Positions 1 through 10,855 of a DNA stretch of 64,000 nucleotides are shown here, in pieces. Where the stretch lies: NCBI GenBank assembly GCA_022457155.1, contig JAJGOT010000502.1, positions 124,001 to 188,000 on the forward strand, in the 5' to 3' direction. The stretch is from Cladopsammia gracilis. Taxonomy: Eukaryota; Cnidaria; Anthozoa; Scleractinia; Dendrophylliidae. Position numbers and translations under genes: made by a program. The stretch's first letter is position 1. Every line of letters begins with the position of its first letter. Below the pieces are notes generated by a model. That model did no database searches. It had not been told where the DNA came from and saw only the letters and a list, made by a program, of their open reading frames with translations.

Positions 1-339
1 GCGCGCGGGAAATTTAAAAGCGAAAATAGGCGATATTCATATCCATTTTTTTGTACACTAAAGTGATATTTGCACCTGTTTTTTTAAAAAACGTTTAATT
101 TAGATTTTATTTCCAACAATTTAACGTCAATTTGTTATAATAATAGAGGTTCCCTTTAACCTTGTGGCCCAGTTTCTCTGACTCATACCAAGCTCTCTGA
201 CTTGGTATAGGTGCGATTTTTTTTTCAACCCTTAATTCACAATGAATTTTTTTCTTGGGGTATGTGCTTGCATGATATTTTTTTCCTCCCTACAACATTC
301 TGCATGATTTTTTTTTGTGTATAATAAAAGGTTTGACAG
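1..339. other. AT-rich stretch without a gene
   Basis: T-rich runs and a short inverted repeat around 188-207. No open frame with recognisable similarity. It may hold the remaining 3' part of the Penelope-like element that follows, but no GIY-YIG signature could be read. Confidence 0.4.
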
Positions 340-1330
340 GCCTAGCACAAATCCTACTAGCGCGTGGTGTGGTTGTTTTGACCTTTGTTTTCTCGGTATT
401 TGGTTGGTTGGATTTTTACAGTTTAGCCCGGCCTGACCAGCACGTCTTTGAAAGATCTACCCCTCTTTTATGAAATAAGGGGAGGTTCTTTATATATTTG
501 TATTAGCAAAGGTTGTGATTGTACTGATTAGATGCCATTTGTCCATGAGGATCTTTTTTTAAGTTAGGCACACATGCAGGGTTGTACTGTGTTCTGAAAA
601 TCGTCAATATTTCCATGGCGCTTTTGTTTTCTTTGAGGACTGGCTTCTGTCAGAGAATTTAACTTCTGAGGGCGCTTTTTCGATTAGATTGTTTGGGTAG
701 CCTCTTTAGTCTCAGGGCAGCCCCCTCCGTTTATAAAAACCTTTCTTGACTCCCGGTGGGTGACAAGATTTAAAGTAATGGTGTATTGAAAGGTCTCAGT
801 CGGTTTAAAATGAGTGCGCGTATCAAGGATAGTCTGTTTTTCGAATCTTATGCCTTTGTAAATGCATGTATCGATCTAGAAAAGTAATTTCTTTGTCTGA
901 AATTTCAGCTGTAAATTTGATTGTAATCTGTTTTCGCTTTTTCAATGAAGGTGTTGACTTCCTCTTTGTTTGTGTCCCATAGGAGAGCACATCATCGATA
1001 TATCGTTTCCACTGATTCCAACGGTTTCTTTGTGCGATGGTTTATTATTTCTGTTTCTATCTTTGTCATGAAAATATTGGCGAAAGAAACTGCCATATAT
1101 TTTTGTTCCCATTGCGGTGTTGTGAGCCTTACGGTAGTCATTCCCGATTAATTGGAAAGAGTTTTCTTGTAGTATTAGTCTTAGCATTTCTCTCAGAAAG
1201 TTTGTTGCCTATCGAAAGGTTGTTTGTGTAGAATACGTGATTGCATAGAGTCGTAATTCCTTTCTCCTGTGGTAATATTAGTGTACAGACTTGTTACGTC
1301 CATTGAAACAAGGATCGATAGTGTTTTTCG
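340..1330 (-). pseudogene. Penelope-like element reverse transcriptase, decayed
   Basis: Read on the minus strand, this stretch keeps the landmarks of a Penelope-like reverse transcriptase in several frames. A motif-A block (SMDVTSLYTN) lies near 1270-1310, an AMGTK block near 1100-1112, and the catalytic YIDD codons at 991-1002. After these come the LD-type thumb block and a HFKPTETFQYT block near 780-830, then the conserved KWHLI block near 520-545. Frameshifts and stops separate these blocks, so no functional protein is made. The family copies itself by reverse transcription and normally carries a GIY-YIG endonuclease C-terminally; that part is not visible here. The call of a Penelope rather than a DIRS or LINE enzyme rests on the block order and is fairly secure. 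Confidence 0.8.
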
Positions 1331-1796
1331 GAACTTTCGTCCCTTCTTCTATTGCCTTGCAAAATCACAAGTTGTCTACAGTTGAAATAATTATTAGAAT
1401 AAAGAACTTTATCTTTGCATATTTGTATCAAATAGATATTAAAGTTTATTTCATGTTCTAACAGCTATTCTGGCATCCTTGAACATTGTTCTTCACTGAT
1501 CACAGCACTAGCCGTCAGTGATCTTGGATTCGACAAAAATGTACCAAGATTGGTAACCACAGGTTTTATGAATGTAAAGAAAAAGCCACCCGAGACCGGA
1601 ACACATTATTGTGCTATGAATTCCTTTCACCCATGTCCAGATGCTAAAATCTTTCAACAGTCTCCTATAATTTTCAATGTGTCAGCCCAGGGAACATCTT
1701 ACCAGAATTTTTTTTCAGCCCTGACTGTACGTGCGTGAAATTTTTTTTTTGGCGGGATATTTTTTTTTCAAAATCACCCAACCACCCCCTCAAAAG
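1331..1796. other. No gene seen
   Basis: Low-complexity T and C runs near 1740-1800 and no convincing coding sequence. The segmental duplication begins at its right edge. Confidence 0.4.
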
Positions 1797-3245
1797 TAAA
1801 ATGGATGGCCCCTAAACTCGTTCGGCACTCGCCCACCCCCCCCCCCCCCCCCTCCCCACGGCACCCCACCAAAAAAGATTGAACTGTCAGTTTTTGTGGC
1901 GATTTTTTCATGAACAAACCTGACCAGATGTTTCGAATGGAAATCCATTTCCATATAGTCTTGTTAACAATAAAATAATAACAGACTTAAAAAACACGAC
2001 AACACTTTTTAAAGACGTATTAAAGGCACTTTTTGTTTCAGTGCATCAGTAAAGTTATTCTATGCAAAAATAAAGAATTATTTTGGGTTATTAATGCCAT
2101 ATTTCTCAGATTCGGACGATGGCAATGTAGATTCTTAATTATGGACAAGTTCGTCTGTTAGGTTTAAGCATTTTAATTAACGTTTTTCTTATACTGTCTA
2201 AATAGTGATTTACATTTTTGCGTAGTGTATTTAATCAAAGTAATCGTCCTTAGGCTGCTATGGTGTAGTCTGCGAATACAGGCCTATATACCGTTAAATT
2301 CCTGCTAGAATCCCTGAGCTTATACAACTTCGCTGGGGTTTTTAAAGGGTTATAACCCGGCTAGCTTACGTCCAAGAACATTCTTAATTGTAATCTGAAA
2401 ATTTCGTAAAGCAGACAGATTCTCAGACGAGGGAGTGGAAGGGAGAAATCTCTGACCGTCTGAGAATCGTGCTACACTAAGACATCTCTAATTTAAAATC
2501 TCTAATTTAAAGTTACAATACAAAACCTGACCTATTTACTGACATTGACAAGCAATTGCTATACACAAAGCAAAGTTTACATTATGTCCAATTTAGTCTC
2601 TACAATGGTATCACGATGGTTCTCAGCTAACGGTGCAAATCTTCAAAATCTTCCCGAAAATAAACACGAACGCCATCACTCCATAGCCGCTTGACAAGAG
2701 GTTTCCAGCTGCCTTACAGTGTTCAGTCTCGTGGGAAGTAGTGGTGTCAGTATCAGTCAACGTTGCGGCCTCTGAGGAACCAGTGACACTTGGCTTTTGA
2801 GAAGGTGTAGATTCAGTCCTGTGAGAAGCAGTGGCATTGGTCAGTTTAGTTGTTGCGGCCTCTGAGGGAGCAGTGACATTTGACTTTTGAGGTGTTGTTG
2901 GAGTGGGACCATTGCAGTAGTCGTGTGTGCAAAAGGTTGCTGAACAGTTAGTTGCATTCAGCTTGGCGCACAGATCGACGTTTGGTGGGAGGCAATTCTT
3001 CAGGTAAGACAAGCCATAGTGAATATACTGTACTGTAGCACATTCAAAAATTGAGTGCGTACATTCTGTTATAGTTTGGTTTGCTGAACATTCTTCCTCA
3101 GACGTTGCAGTACATTTGTAGCATTTAAGTGAGTGTACTGTTGAGATCAAAGAAGAGTAAGTCGGTAACAAAGTATTTTTTAATGCTTTTAGAGCTAAGA
3201 AGTAAGTGACTGTAAATAATAATTCTCTTACTTGACTGGCATATG
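1797..3245. repeat. Segmental duplication copy A, first block
   Basis: Closely matches 19516-22808 in the same orientation, starting at the shared ATGGATGGCCCCTAAACTCG and ending near GACTGGCAT. The block includes a poly-C tract, a hairpin near 2416-2467 (GATTCTCAGACG and its complement) and the Ly6-like gene. Copy B carries two extra elements, a LINE tail and a TA-flanked MITE, which are absent here. Confidence 0.85.
2623..3137 (-). CDS. Ly6/uPAR (three-finger) domain protein, 3' coding exon
   Basis: Encodes a ten-cysteine Ly6/uPAR-type domain beginning SLKCYKC and ending CTHDYCNGP, followed by a Ser/Thr/Pro-rich stalk of about 75 residues with N-glycosylation sites. A C-terminal hydrophobic segment (YGVMAFVFIFGKIL) could be a GPI-anchor signal. 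Proteins of this family are small secreted or GPI-anchored cell-surface receptors or ligands. The exon start is set at 3137 because the reversed strand shows a pyrimidine-rich acceptor ending CAACAG there, in phase 1, as is usual for this domain. The open frame continues to 3288, but that part looks like intron. A signal-peptide exon should lie to the right, near or beyond the duplication edge at 3245; none was found, so this copy may be a fragment. A broken paralogue is at 22281-22740. Confidence 0.6.
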
Positions 3246-3499
3246 TGTGAAATTTATTGCGTTGTATGTGGTGGGAAAAAGTAGTCACGTGATCCTAGAA
3301 CATTCGAGAACTGAACTTTGAACGAGAACCTTGTGTAGTCGCATTGTTAGTTGCTGAGTGAAGATCATCGAACTTTTTACGGTGAATTGGTATCGATGAA
3401 AACGAGTGTAGAACAGAGTGTGGAATTTTAAACTACGAACATGTGACGAGATACACTAAGTGGAGGAGAAAAATAAATGTTTAAACTCCAATGTAACCT

Positions 3500-3985
3500 A
3501 TTGTGACACGGTCCTTCGCAGCCGCCGGATCGCCTAACAACAGAAGCAGGAAGAACAAAACAAGTTAATGACGAGACTGCCGATCACGTGGAACTAGATT
3601 CATCCAGGGAAAAACTGGTGGGATTGAAATTCACCATGAATAAAAAGCTAGAAACTCTCCAAAAGTTGGACGAAACAATTCTAGAAAACGCTTCCATTAC
3701 GTAAAACATTTGGCGTCGAAGTGCAACTTTGACACGCATGTCAACGGAGCGCTGCGTGATCGCTTTGTCTGTGGTCTTCGTAGCAAAGAAATCCAGAAAA
3801 AGTTACTAACCGAAGAACACACCTTCAAAGAATCCCTTAAGAATATACTCGGCACAGAAGCGGCAGAGAAAGACGTCGCTGCATTTTCTGAAGACACCGC
3901 AACTCCGGTAAACAAGCTCGATTCAGGGCACCGTCGGACTTTCCGTCCTCGCAATACTGCTATTTCAATTAACGTTGTTGGGTGA
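3500..3985 (+). pseudogene. LTR-retrotransposon gag fragments
   Basis: Two successive open pieces resemble retrotransposon Gag. The first (about 3510-3704) contains a charged helix ending LETLQKLDETILEN, similar in style to BEL/Pao Gag N-termini. The second (3705-3985) contains NGALRDRFVCGL and IQKKLLTE, the pattern found in Ty3/Gypsy Gag. A TAA stop separates them, and no protease, reverse transcriptase or LTR pair is visible. The sequence replaces part of the segmental duplication (it is absent from copy B), so it arrived by insertion or marks a breakpoint. The exact superfamily is uncertain. Confidence 0.5.
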
Positions 3986-4577
3986 AAGCTCAAAGCTCTC
4001 CCTCCGCGGCTTCGCCGCTCAAACTCGCCGTTTTCACTAAAAAAATAAAAAGCTTAAATTTGAAAAACGTCAGTTCTGCCTTAGTTCAGCCACACTATAA
4101 ATAATCAATACTTCGCGGCGATGTGAGGCGAATATTTGCCGCACACTGTTTGTTGTACGAATCCATGTAAATCATAATAATTCATTCTTTTTATGGTCGA
4201 GGCGACCACATGCAATGAACGATCATATATTATTGTGTGACTTTGGTGATTGCGCAAATAAGAATTAAACAGAAACATTCGCGACAAAAAAGCCAGTGAA
4301 ATCAATTGCGACAAAACGTGAATATATTACAAGTATTTGAACTCACCACAACCGAAGAACATAAGCAATACACAGCCGGTCAAGAACACTATGCAGCAGT
4401 CTGTCGTCTTCATTTGGGCTAAATTTTGTAGAAACGATACAGAATTGACGTCTTAATTGTTTAGGAATTTGTTTTGAAGCGCTGATTCTGGTCTTCGCCG
4501 ACAAGGTGGAAGTAAAATGGTGAATAATTTATCTCCTTGAGTATTTATTGGCAAAAACGTGCGCTGAGTTGTTTCTA

Positions 4578-4844
4578 CAGCTGTTTCGAGAAAGGTTGTC
4601 GGAAAAAAGCGCAAAAGTGCACGCGACTCTCGAAAAATAACATGGGATATGATCAATGAATTTTAACAGGTCAAATAAATTCATGAAACCCGCGATGCCT
4701 CGTCCGTACATGGACGATCTTAGATGGCGGGCCATTGGGATATATGACTTTTTAGGATATAGCGTGGATGACTACCCACAATACCTTTCTGGATTGTCGC
4801 GTGCACTTTTACACTTTTTCCGACAACCTTTCTCGAAACAGCTG
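4578..4844. mobile_element. MITE with TA target duplication, Tc1/mariner type
   Basis: Inverted termini of about 50 bp start CAGCTGTTTCGAGAAAGG on both sides, with TA at 4576-4577 and 4845-4846. The paralogous site at about 25317-25330 reads straight through (TTTCTATACACC), giving an exact empty site. There is no transposase. Superfamily is inferred from the TA duplication. Confidence 0.85.
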
Positions 4845-5444
4845 TATACACCTACGGAGTGTCGACAGGTAACTGCAGCCGCGCCTAAAATCATGACGTC
4901 ATTCCGATTTAGGACGACTGTCACGATCGCGGTGAAATATTTTGATGATTAGCAAGATCAGCCTTTCAGTCCCTGGGGAAGGGATTTAAAAATATTTTTG
5001 CAATAAGATAATCATGGTATTCGACTTCCAATTCAATATTTCTAACAGGGATTTTAAAGATTTTATCGTTGTTTGTTTTGACTTAATTTACGCGGTATTT
5101 AATTGTAGGCGGATTAAAAATTTCCGCCTTTAGCTTTGTCTTTTTGTCCAGCTGCAATCTGGGGGCCGGGGAGGGGGGGGAATGGGTAGCGGGATTCGAG
5201 GTGAGCTGCGAGGGTGTTGTGAAAATTTCCTAATTCTCACAAAACTGAACTAGTGCACCCATCACGCTGGCAGAGGCAGCTTATCTTCGATCTCCGTCGT
5301 ACTATATTAGCCATCCATATTATCATATTGTATACTGCCATATTTATTATGACAGTGAGGACCAGTGAGTGTTTACCAGTTTCAAAAAAGGATCCGGAAA
5401 GTTAGGTTGGACTGGTAAGGGGGAATATATATATTTGCAAACTA

Positions 5445-5900
5445 TACAATTGATAAAGTGGTTATATACAGAACGAAACGATAAGCGAGTATCTCGTCGC
5501 TTAAATTTCGTTATGTATATAATCCTCATATAGCGAGTGTTTTGTCGCTTAAAAATTTTGTTATGTATAAAGTGTTTATATATGTTGTAGTTCAATTTTA
5601 TCCTTGGTTCAAATTTTATTTTCCTTTGTTTTTCCCTATGGTAATGTATGATAATGAGTTTGAAACAAAGGAAAATAAAATTTGAACCAAGGATAAAATT
5701 GAACCACAACATATACATAACGAAACGGTAAGTGAGTGTTTTTGTCGCTTAAAAAATTCGTTATGTATGTGGTTGTCATATACATAACGAAACAATAAGC
5801 GAGTGTTTTGTCGCTTAAATTTAGTTGTGTATGTACATATACATAACGAAACAATAAGCGAGTGTCTTGTCGCTTAAATTTCGTTATGTATAAAGTGTTA
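5445..5900. repeat. Array of AT-rich hairpin units
   Basis: About five imperfect copies of a roughly 55-bp unit, each palindromic: an outer ACATAACGAAA/TTTCGTTATGT stem and an inner AAGCGA/TCGCTT stem. Another palindromic element (5579-5715) sits between the second and third units. The array belongs to a copy-A-specific insertion. Confidence 0.75.
5579..5715. mobile_element. Palindromic element, family 1
   Basis: Arms of about 53 bp (TATATGTTGTAGTTCAATTT and its complement) around a loop of about 30 bases. A relative lies at 25725-25871 in copy B but at a different place relative to its flanks, so the two are separate insertions. Confidence 0.7.
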
Positions 5901-6274
5901 CAACCACTCGCATAAAAAAATCCCGTTATATAGAACAATTTAGTTACATATTATGCCAATGTAATAACCGCCCTGGTAGACCTTGGTAAGGCTATTTTGG
6001 TTCGCCCGATGGGAAAATGTCCAAAATAAACGGAATACCTTTTGGAGTAAACACTCATTTTATACGTTCTGTGTTTCTTCTTTGTCATTCCGCGACCAAA
6101 ACGTACGTATTGAAGAGAAAGAAAATATGTTTTCCTTTACTGTACGATCAGCCTTTCATTTCATTTGTTTCTAATTAATTTCGCTGATCAGATCCTTCCC
6201 AAGGAGTATTTCGAATTTGTCGAGCGGTCCTTTCGTTTACAATTTATTGTTTAATTTGGACTGTCACACACTAA

Positions 6275-6394
6275 GGCCCAGTTCAAACGTCGAACTTCAC
6301 ATGTGCCGAACCTAATGCAAATGAGCAAGAACAATAGATTTTGCTCATTTGCATTAGGTTCGGCACATGTGAAGTTCGACGTTTGAACCGGGCC
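6275..6394. mobile_element. MITE with TAA duplication, PIF/Harbinger type
   Basis: A 120-bp almost perfect hairpin: about 54-bp arms starting GGCCCAGTTCAAACGTCGAA, flanked by TAA at 6272-6274 and 6395-6397. A decayed half copy is visible at about 30218-30265. The GG-start termini and 3-bp TWA duplication fit PIF/Harbinger; the assignment is by inference. Confidence 0.75.
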
Positions 6395-6450
6395 TAAGCC
6401 GCAAGATAAAAATGAATATGACTAGTTATTCTCTCCTCTTTTTCGAATCA

Positions 6451-7806
6451 AGAAGAAAACAGCTAAGTTCGCATCGCTAGTTTTCATCATTTTTTTTAAC
6501 GCTCATACCACATGCATTTTCCGCTCGAATATAGGCTGATAAAATAAAAATATTTTGATAAGGTTATCTTTCTTTCGAAAAGAAAGTTTGCGGTTTCATT
6601 AACCTAATCCAATGCGTTTAAATTCTACCCGTAACTTGTATTTAGTGGTTGCATGTTGTTGAAAAAGAACTAAATCCCAGTACTATATAAATTATATAAT
6701 TCATTATTTTTGTTGATTGTGACAGTAAATCGCTCAGATTTTATAAAAAATATATTCCACATTTTTTTAAATTAGTTTTTTATACTTTAGTTTCCTAAAG
6801 TTAAACGATTAAAGTCCATCTTTCATTTACAAAATGTATTGTAATGTCTGATCTCGGAGTTTCAGTAAAGTGTTGCCGGTGATTTGTGAACTGGCCCTAA
6901 CTAAATCGAAACTAAATTTTTTTAAAAAATAATAAAAGAACTCCTTGTAAATCCATCTTGCAATTTGGCCAATGTTTAGTTAATTTAAGACTTCCTTATG
7001 GTATTTGTGGCAATAGAATAAACCAAAAACTAATAAATATTTGATTACTTTTACCACCACTTCATTACTATTTCATTATTTAGAAAAATACTTAAGTTCC
7101 CTTAAAAGAAACAGAAACATATGCACGCGTACTTACATATCGCTGTTTCATGCAGTTACTTTCGTTTCCTAATCTGGGATTATCAACTAGAAAATAATGA
7201 AAAACAACAGCAAAACTCAAGCAAACTAGCATTTATGCTGAGACAGAAAAGACGTCGAAAATCATCCCTAAACTCGAGATCTATACCACAATTCGACTTA
7301 ACGACGTCCGTAGCCATAATCAGGAGGTGTTGTTTTACCATAATTCGATGTCAAACTTTTTCTGACTCGTACGTTGTGCAAAACTTCAAATTTTTAGTCT
7401 CAGCTACCGGAATTATTCTTTGCCTCCTTTGCAACTGAGGTTTCCATTAGCTTTATAATGTACTGCGCTTATTATAATTCCTCTGCCTCTTTCCCATTTT
7501 ATGGCACTGGTTGCGCGCGGCTATCAATGTTGCCTCGATTGCACATAAATTTGGTCGTCTAAGGGTCGTCTAACAATTCCCGTAAGGGGATATAATTAGC
7601 CTCTTTTCCTTCGCTAAATAAACTTGGCAGAAACAAAACTAAGGATGTAGGGCTGATTGTTAGAATCTTTCATTGTTGGAACAAGATCGTCGAGGGGAAA
7701 TTTACCTAGCTTTGAAATGGAATAAACTAAGTGAGCGTTATACGTTATACCCGCCGGCTTTAAATCTCTAAACCGCACAAAAGTCCGGCTATCAAAGTTG
7801 TCAGTT
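6451..7806. other. No gene seen
   Basis: AT-rich sequence with one open stretch at 7121-7438 that shows no recognisable domain, no codon-like pattern and no splice context. I do not call it a gene. Confidence 0.4.
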
Positions 7807-7809
7807 TTA

Positions 7810-8001
7810 GGCCGTCCCCTTTTTTTTCTCCGTTTACCGTCGAATGCGTTTCCTAATTTTGGGTCGGTCGGTCGGATTAAAAAAAAAACTAAAAAAAAAA
7901 ACCCAGGAGCAATATGGAACTAGGAGGCCCGGTACCCGGGTATCATTGCGGTAGAGCCTGGAAACAACGAGACGTGGTTACAAAATCAACACGGTGGCAA
8001 T

Positions 8002-8032
<31 letters not shown>

Positions 8033-8198
8033 AAGATCGATGTCGTGGTTAAACTCAGCCGAGAAGAGCGAAAAAAGATGAACCACATGTTTAACAAGGT
8101 CATTACCTTTCTCATAACGTTTTTTTTTTGGAAAACGCAAAAATATGGGTCGGTCGGACGACGGTAAACGGAGAAAAAAAAAAAAAAAAAGGACGGCC
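7810..8198. mobile_element. MITE with TTA duplication and poly-G core
   Basis: Inverted termini start GGCCGTCC, then a T-run and CTCCGTTTACCGTCG, flanked by TTA at 7807-7809 and 8199-8201. A G homopolymer of about 30 bases lies near 8001-8030. Probably PIF/Harbinger-derived, non-coding. Confidence 0.75.
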
Positions 8199-8201
8199 TT
8201 A

Positions 8202-10448
8202 CAGTGAATTAAAGTGCGAACCAAGGCAGTATCTTATTCTAGAAATGGAGTACAATCAAATCTCCTTTAACTGGGGACAGTGTCCCGTATATATTGATAT
8301 CTTTTCATGAGACAATATTGTACGTTAGGAACTTGAATTGCTCAGTTTGAGCTTATTTTATTATCTTGAAATAGGAAGAAAAAATAGCCAAAAGTGACGA
8401 AAGATATAAATGTAAACTAACTAAAGAGAGAAAATAACGGGTATAAAACTCAGAGTTCCACAAGATTGGCAATTTTGATCTCTTGACCGCCTGTCACGAA
8501 ATCAAATTTAACAAGACGCTGTGGGAGCGTATACTTGGGCGTCGATGTTTTAGGCATATTGGAGAATAATTGTCTTGGGAATCTGCATGCACGTTATTTC
8601 ACGGTTTGATGATAGGGAGTATTCGGATAGTGTGAGCAGTCTAACAAAGAAGCGCGTTAACCGTCTAAAACAAGAAGACACAGTACACTTAGCGTGCGAG
8701 ATCGCACGCAAATTATTAAAGTAGCGTGTCCACTGTGTCAAAAGACGAGTACATACTGAAAAATACAAATCGATGCCTACTTTGTACTTACCGTTGAAAA
8801 AAAAAAAGGCCGTATGTCAGAGTTTCCCGATGGTTGTTATTGGTTTTAGCTAAATCTTGTAACTAGCTGGTCTGTGTTTCCGACACTTTTGAAGTGAATG
8901 CAAATGTAGCCGCAAAGTGGCTTTTCGAAGCCATGATGTAATTGCCTGGTCCGGCCCGAGGTCAAAACAACTTTTCCAATTGAAAGTTTTGCTGGAAGTA
9001 TTCCCGCCGTTATTGTAATAAAGTTTGAATGAAACATAAATTTAATCAAAGTTAACGACAGAAGTGATAATTTAGGAGGAGAGAAACAAATTTAGCCCTT
9101 TGAAATATATTTTTTCAGTTGAGGTAAAAATGTTTCAATTTGCATAATGTGAAAGTAATTTGAAACCTTTCCAGTAACGCATAACGCAGCTGTTTCATAA
9201 AACATCTCGCAATCAGACACACGAAAATATATCCAGTTTTTATTCCTCTGTATCCGAAACACAGAAAAGAAAATTAAATGAAAAAGTGATCGCTTTAAGG
9301 TTATTTTCGCCCGAGAAACTAACTAGCTAGCGGAAGCAAAACTCGCAAGAAACGTCTCGCAAGACACCGCGTGCACTGTTTACATCTTCTCTCGGCGGTG
9401 AATTTTTGCACCCAAAGTTTCAGTTGGCTGTTCTGTTCCTTCAACTACACGAAATCAAAATTAATGAAAAGCAAACAACCGAAAGAAGTGAAATTAATTG
9501 GGATTCCTACCACGCTTATATTTCTTCCTTCGCTGTCCACTGTTCATTTCTTATTAAATAAGCTCTATGTATGTATTCGTCTAAATTATCTTCTTCATGT
9601 TCGTTTAAACATGTTTTAGCGGGTTTCCGTCATGAAGGTATCGTAGAATTAAATCGCGAGTGCCAAATACTTTCGCAGTGTCTTCTTGAGTAATTTCCTT
9701 ACGCATATTGAATATGAAAGTGTTAGATGCAACAGAGAAAACACAACTCGCACTTTGTGACGTTCGCCTCGCATCAACAAACAGGTGTACTCCACTGCGG
9801 TCAAACGAGAGAAATTTGCAAACGTTAATCAAAGTACTTCAAAGTTAAGGTTGTCATTTTTACTGTTTATTAAAAGTTTCATATATTAACAATACACTGT
9901 CAACTCACTAAACGTTTTGAAAGTTTACTAAAAAAGTTCTAAGCGTTTGAAAAACTATGAACCGCAGAACTGTCGGCGCCATTTGCCAACACAATTTTGC
10001 TCAGGCACGAAGCGTTTTGATCAGTTTTCAACGATCGAAAAAAGCTCGTTATTTTGAGCCGGAAAGATGAAAAGATAGTTACATAAACTAATTATTTTAT
10101 ACATCCTTGCCCACGTTTCCACTTAATACTAAATGAATCCCACCAAATAAAACGAAAAACGCCTCGGACGTGTGATCGCGGTGAAGGTTTGAACAACCCG
10201 CCATCCCCAAAGTTGCGCAATACTGCACATTTGTGGACGACCAAACTGCATTTTAATACTTGGTCGCTACGCCCAAGTAATAAACTGTAATCCACAGTCC
10301 ATCCTATTGTAATGCCGCACTTTATCGCCCCAAAACTTCTTTCACTCCTTTTCTTTGTAGAACCATTTCCAATTTATCAATCCAATTTCGTTGTATATTT
10401 GGTGTATATTTAGTGTATATTTAGTAAATTAATTAGTAAATTAAAGTT
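8202..10448. other. No gene seen; contains half of a short dispersed repeat
   Basis: 8512-8605 (AACAAGACGCTGTGGGAGCG onward) is repeated at 11161-11275, and 10215-10295 resembles 12280-12345 (ACCAAACTGCATTTTA and CGCCCAAGTAAT are shared). Otherwise AT-rich without a supportable coding region. Confidence 0.45.
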
Positions 10449-10855
10449 AAACAAGAGGCTATACTCATGCGCATGCGAAAGAAAGTTTTATGATATATTT
10501 TAAACAAGATAAGATGTCCGACATGGAGAGTGGAGTTACTCCTTTCATTCAGTCATCGTTCCTGCAAACCATGTTGTTTACTATTGATTGTTTTGTAAAT
10601 GAAGGCTGTACCACAATGAAGCCAATGTAGTATACAGGGAAATATAAGGTTGTATATATAGGGTTGTAGGAGACGCTGTTGTGACACTTCAATGACACTG
10701 TTTTGCCGGAAGTGAGAGTATCCGGAAGTCACTAAACCGGAAGTGTAAAGTTACAATATGAGTGAATAAATTTGCATGCAAAACCGTGACACAAAAAATA
10801 AAAATAACAAGAAAAACGGAGCCGAAACGTTAATCCTTACCTCATGCCGCTTCGC
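10449..10855 (+). repeat. Dispersed repeat R, copy 1
   Basis: Begins AACAAGAGGC, continues with ACTCATGCGCATGCG and ends near CCTTACCTCATGCCGCT. Other copies are at 35579-36023 (+) and 43387-43855 (-). No ORF is shared among the copies; it is a non-coding interspersed element of unknown class. Confidence 0.75.

Larger units (their letters stand above)
4046..6450. repeat. Segmental duplication copy A, second block
   Basis: Matches 24767-26180 in the same orientation, from GCTTAAATTTGAAAAACGTC to TAGTTATTCTCTCCTC. Copy A carries a MITE at 4578-4844, a hairpin array at about 5417-5986 and a MITE at 6275-6394 that copy B lacks. No coding sequence is recognised in the block itself. Confidence 0.8.

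Noticed and set aside
4656..4952. 98-codon open frame
   Set aside because: It begins inside the TA-flanked MITE and crosses its boundary; it is created by the insertion.
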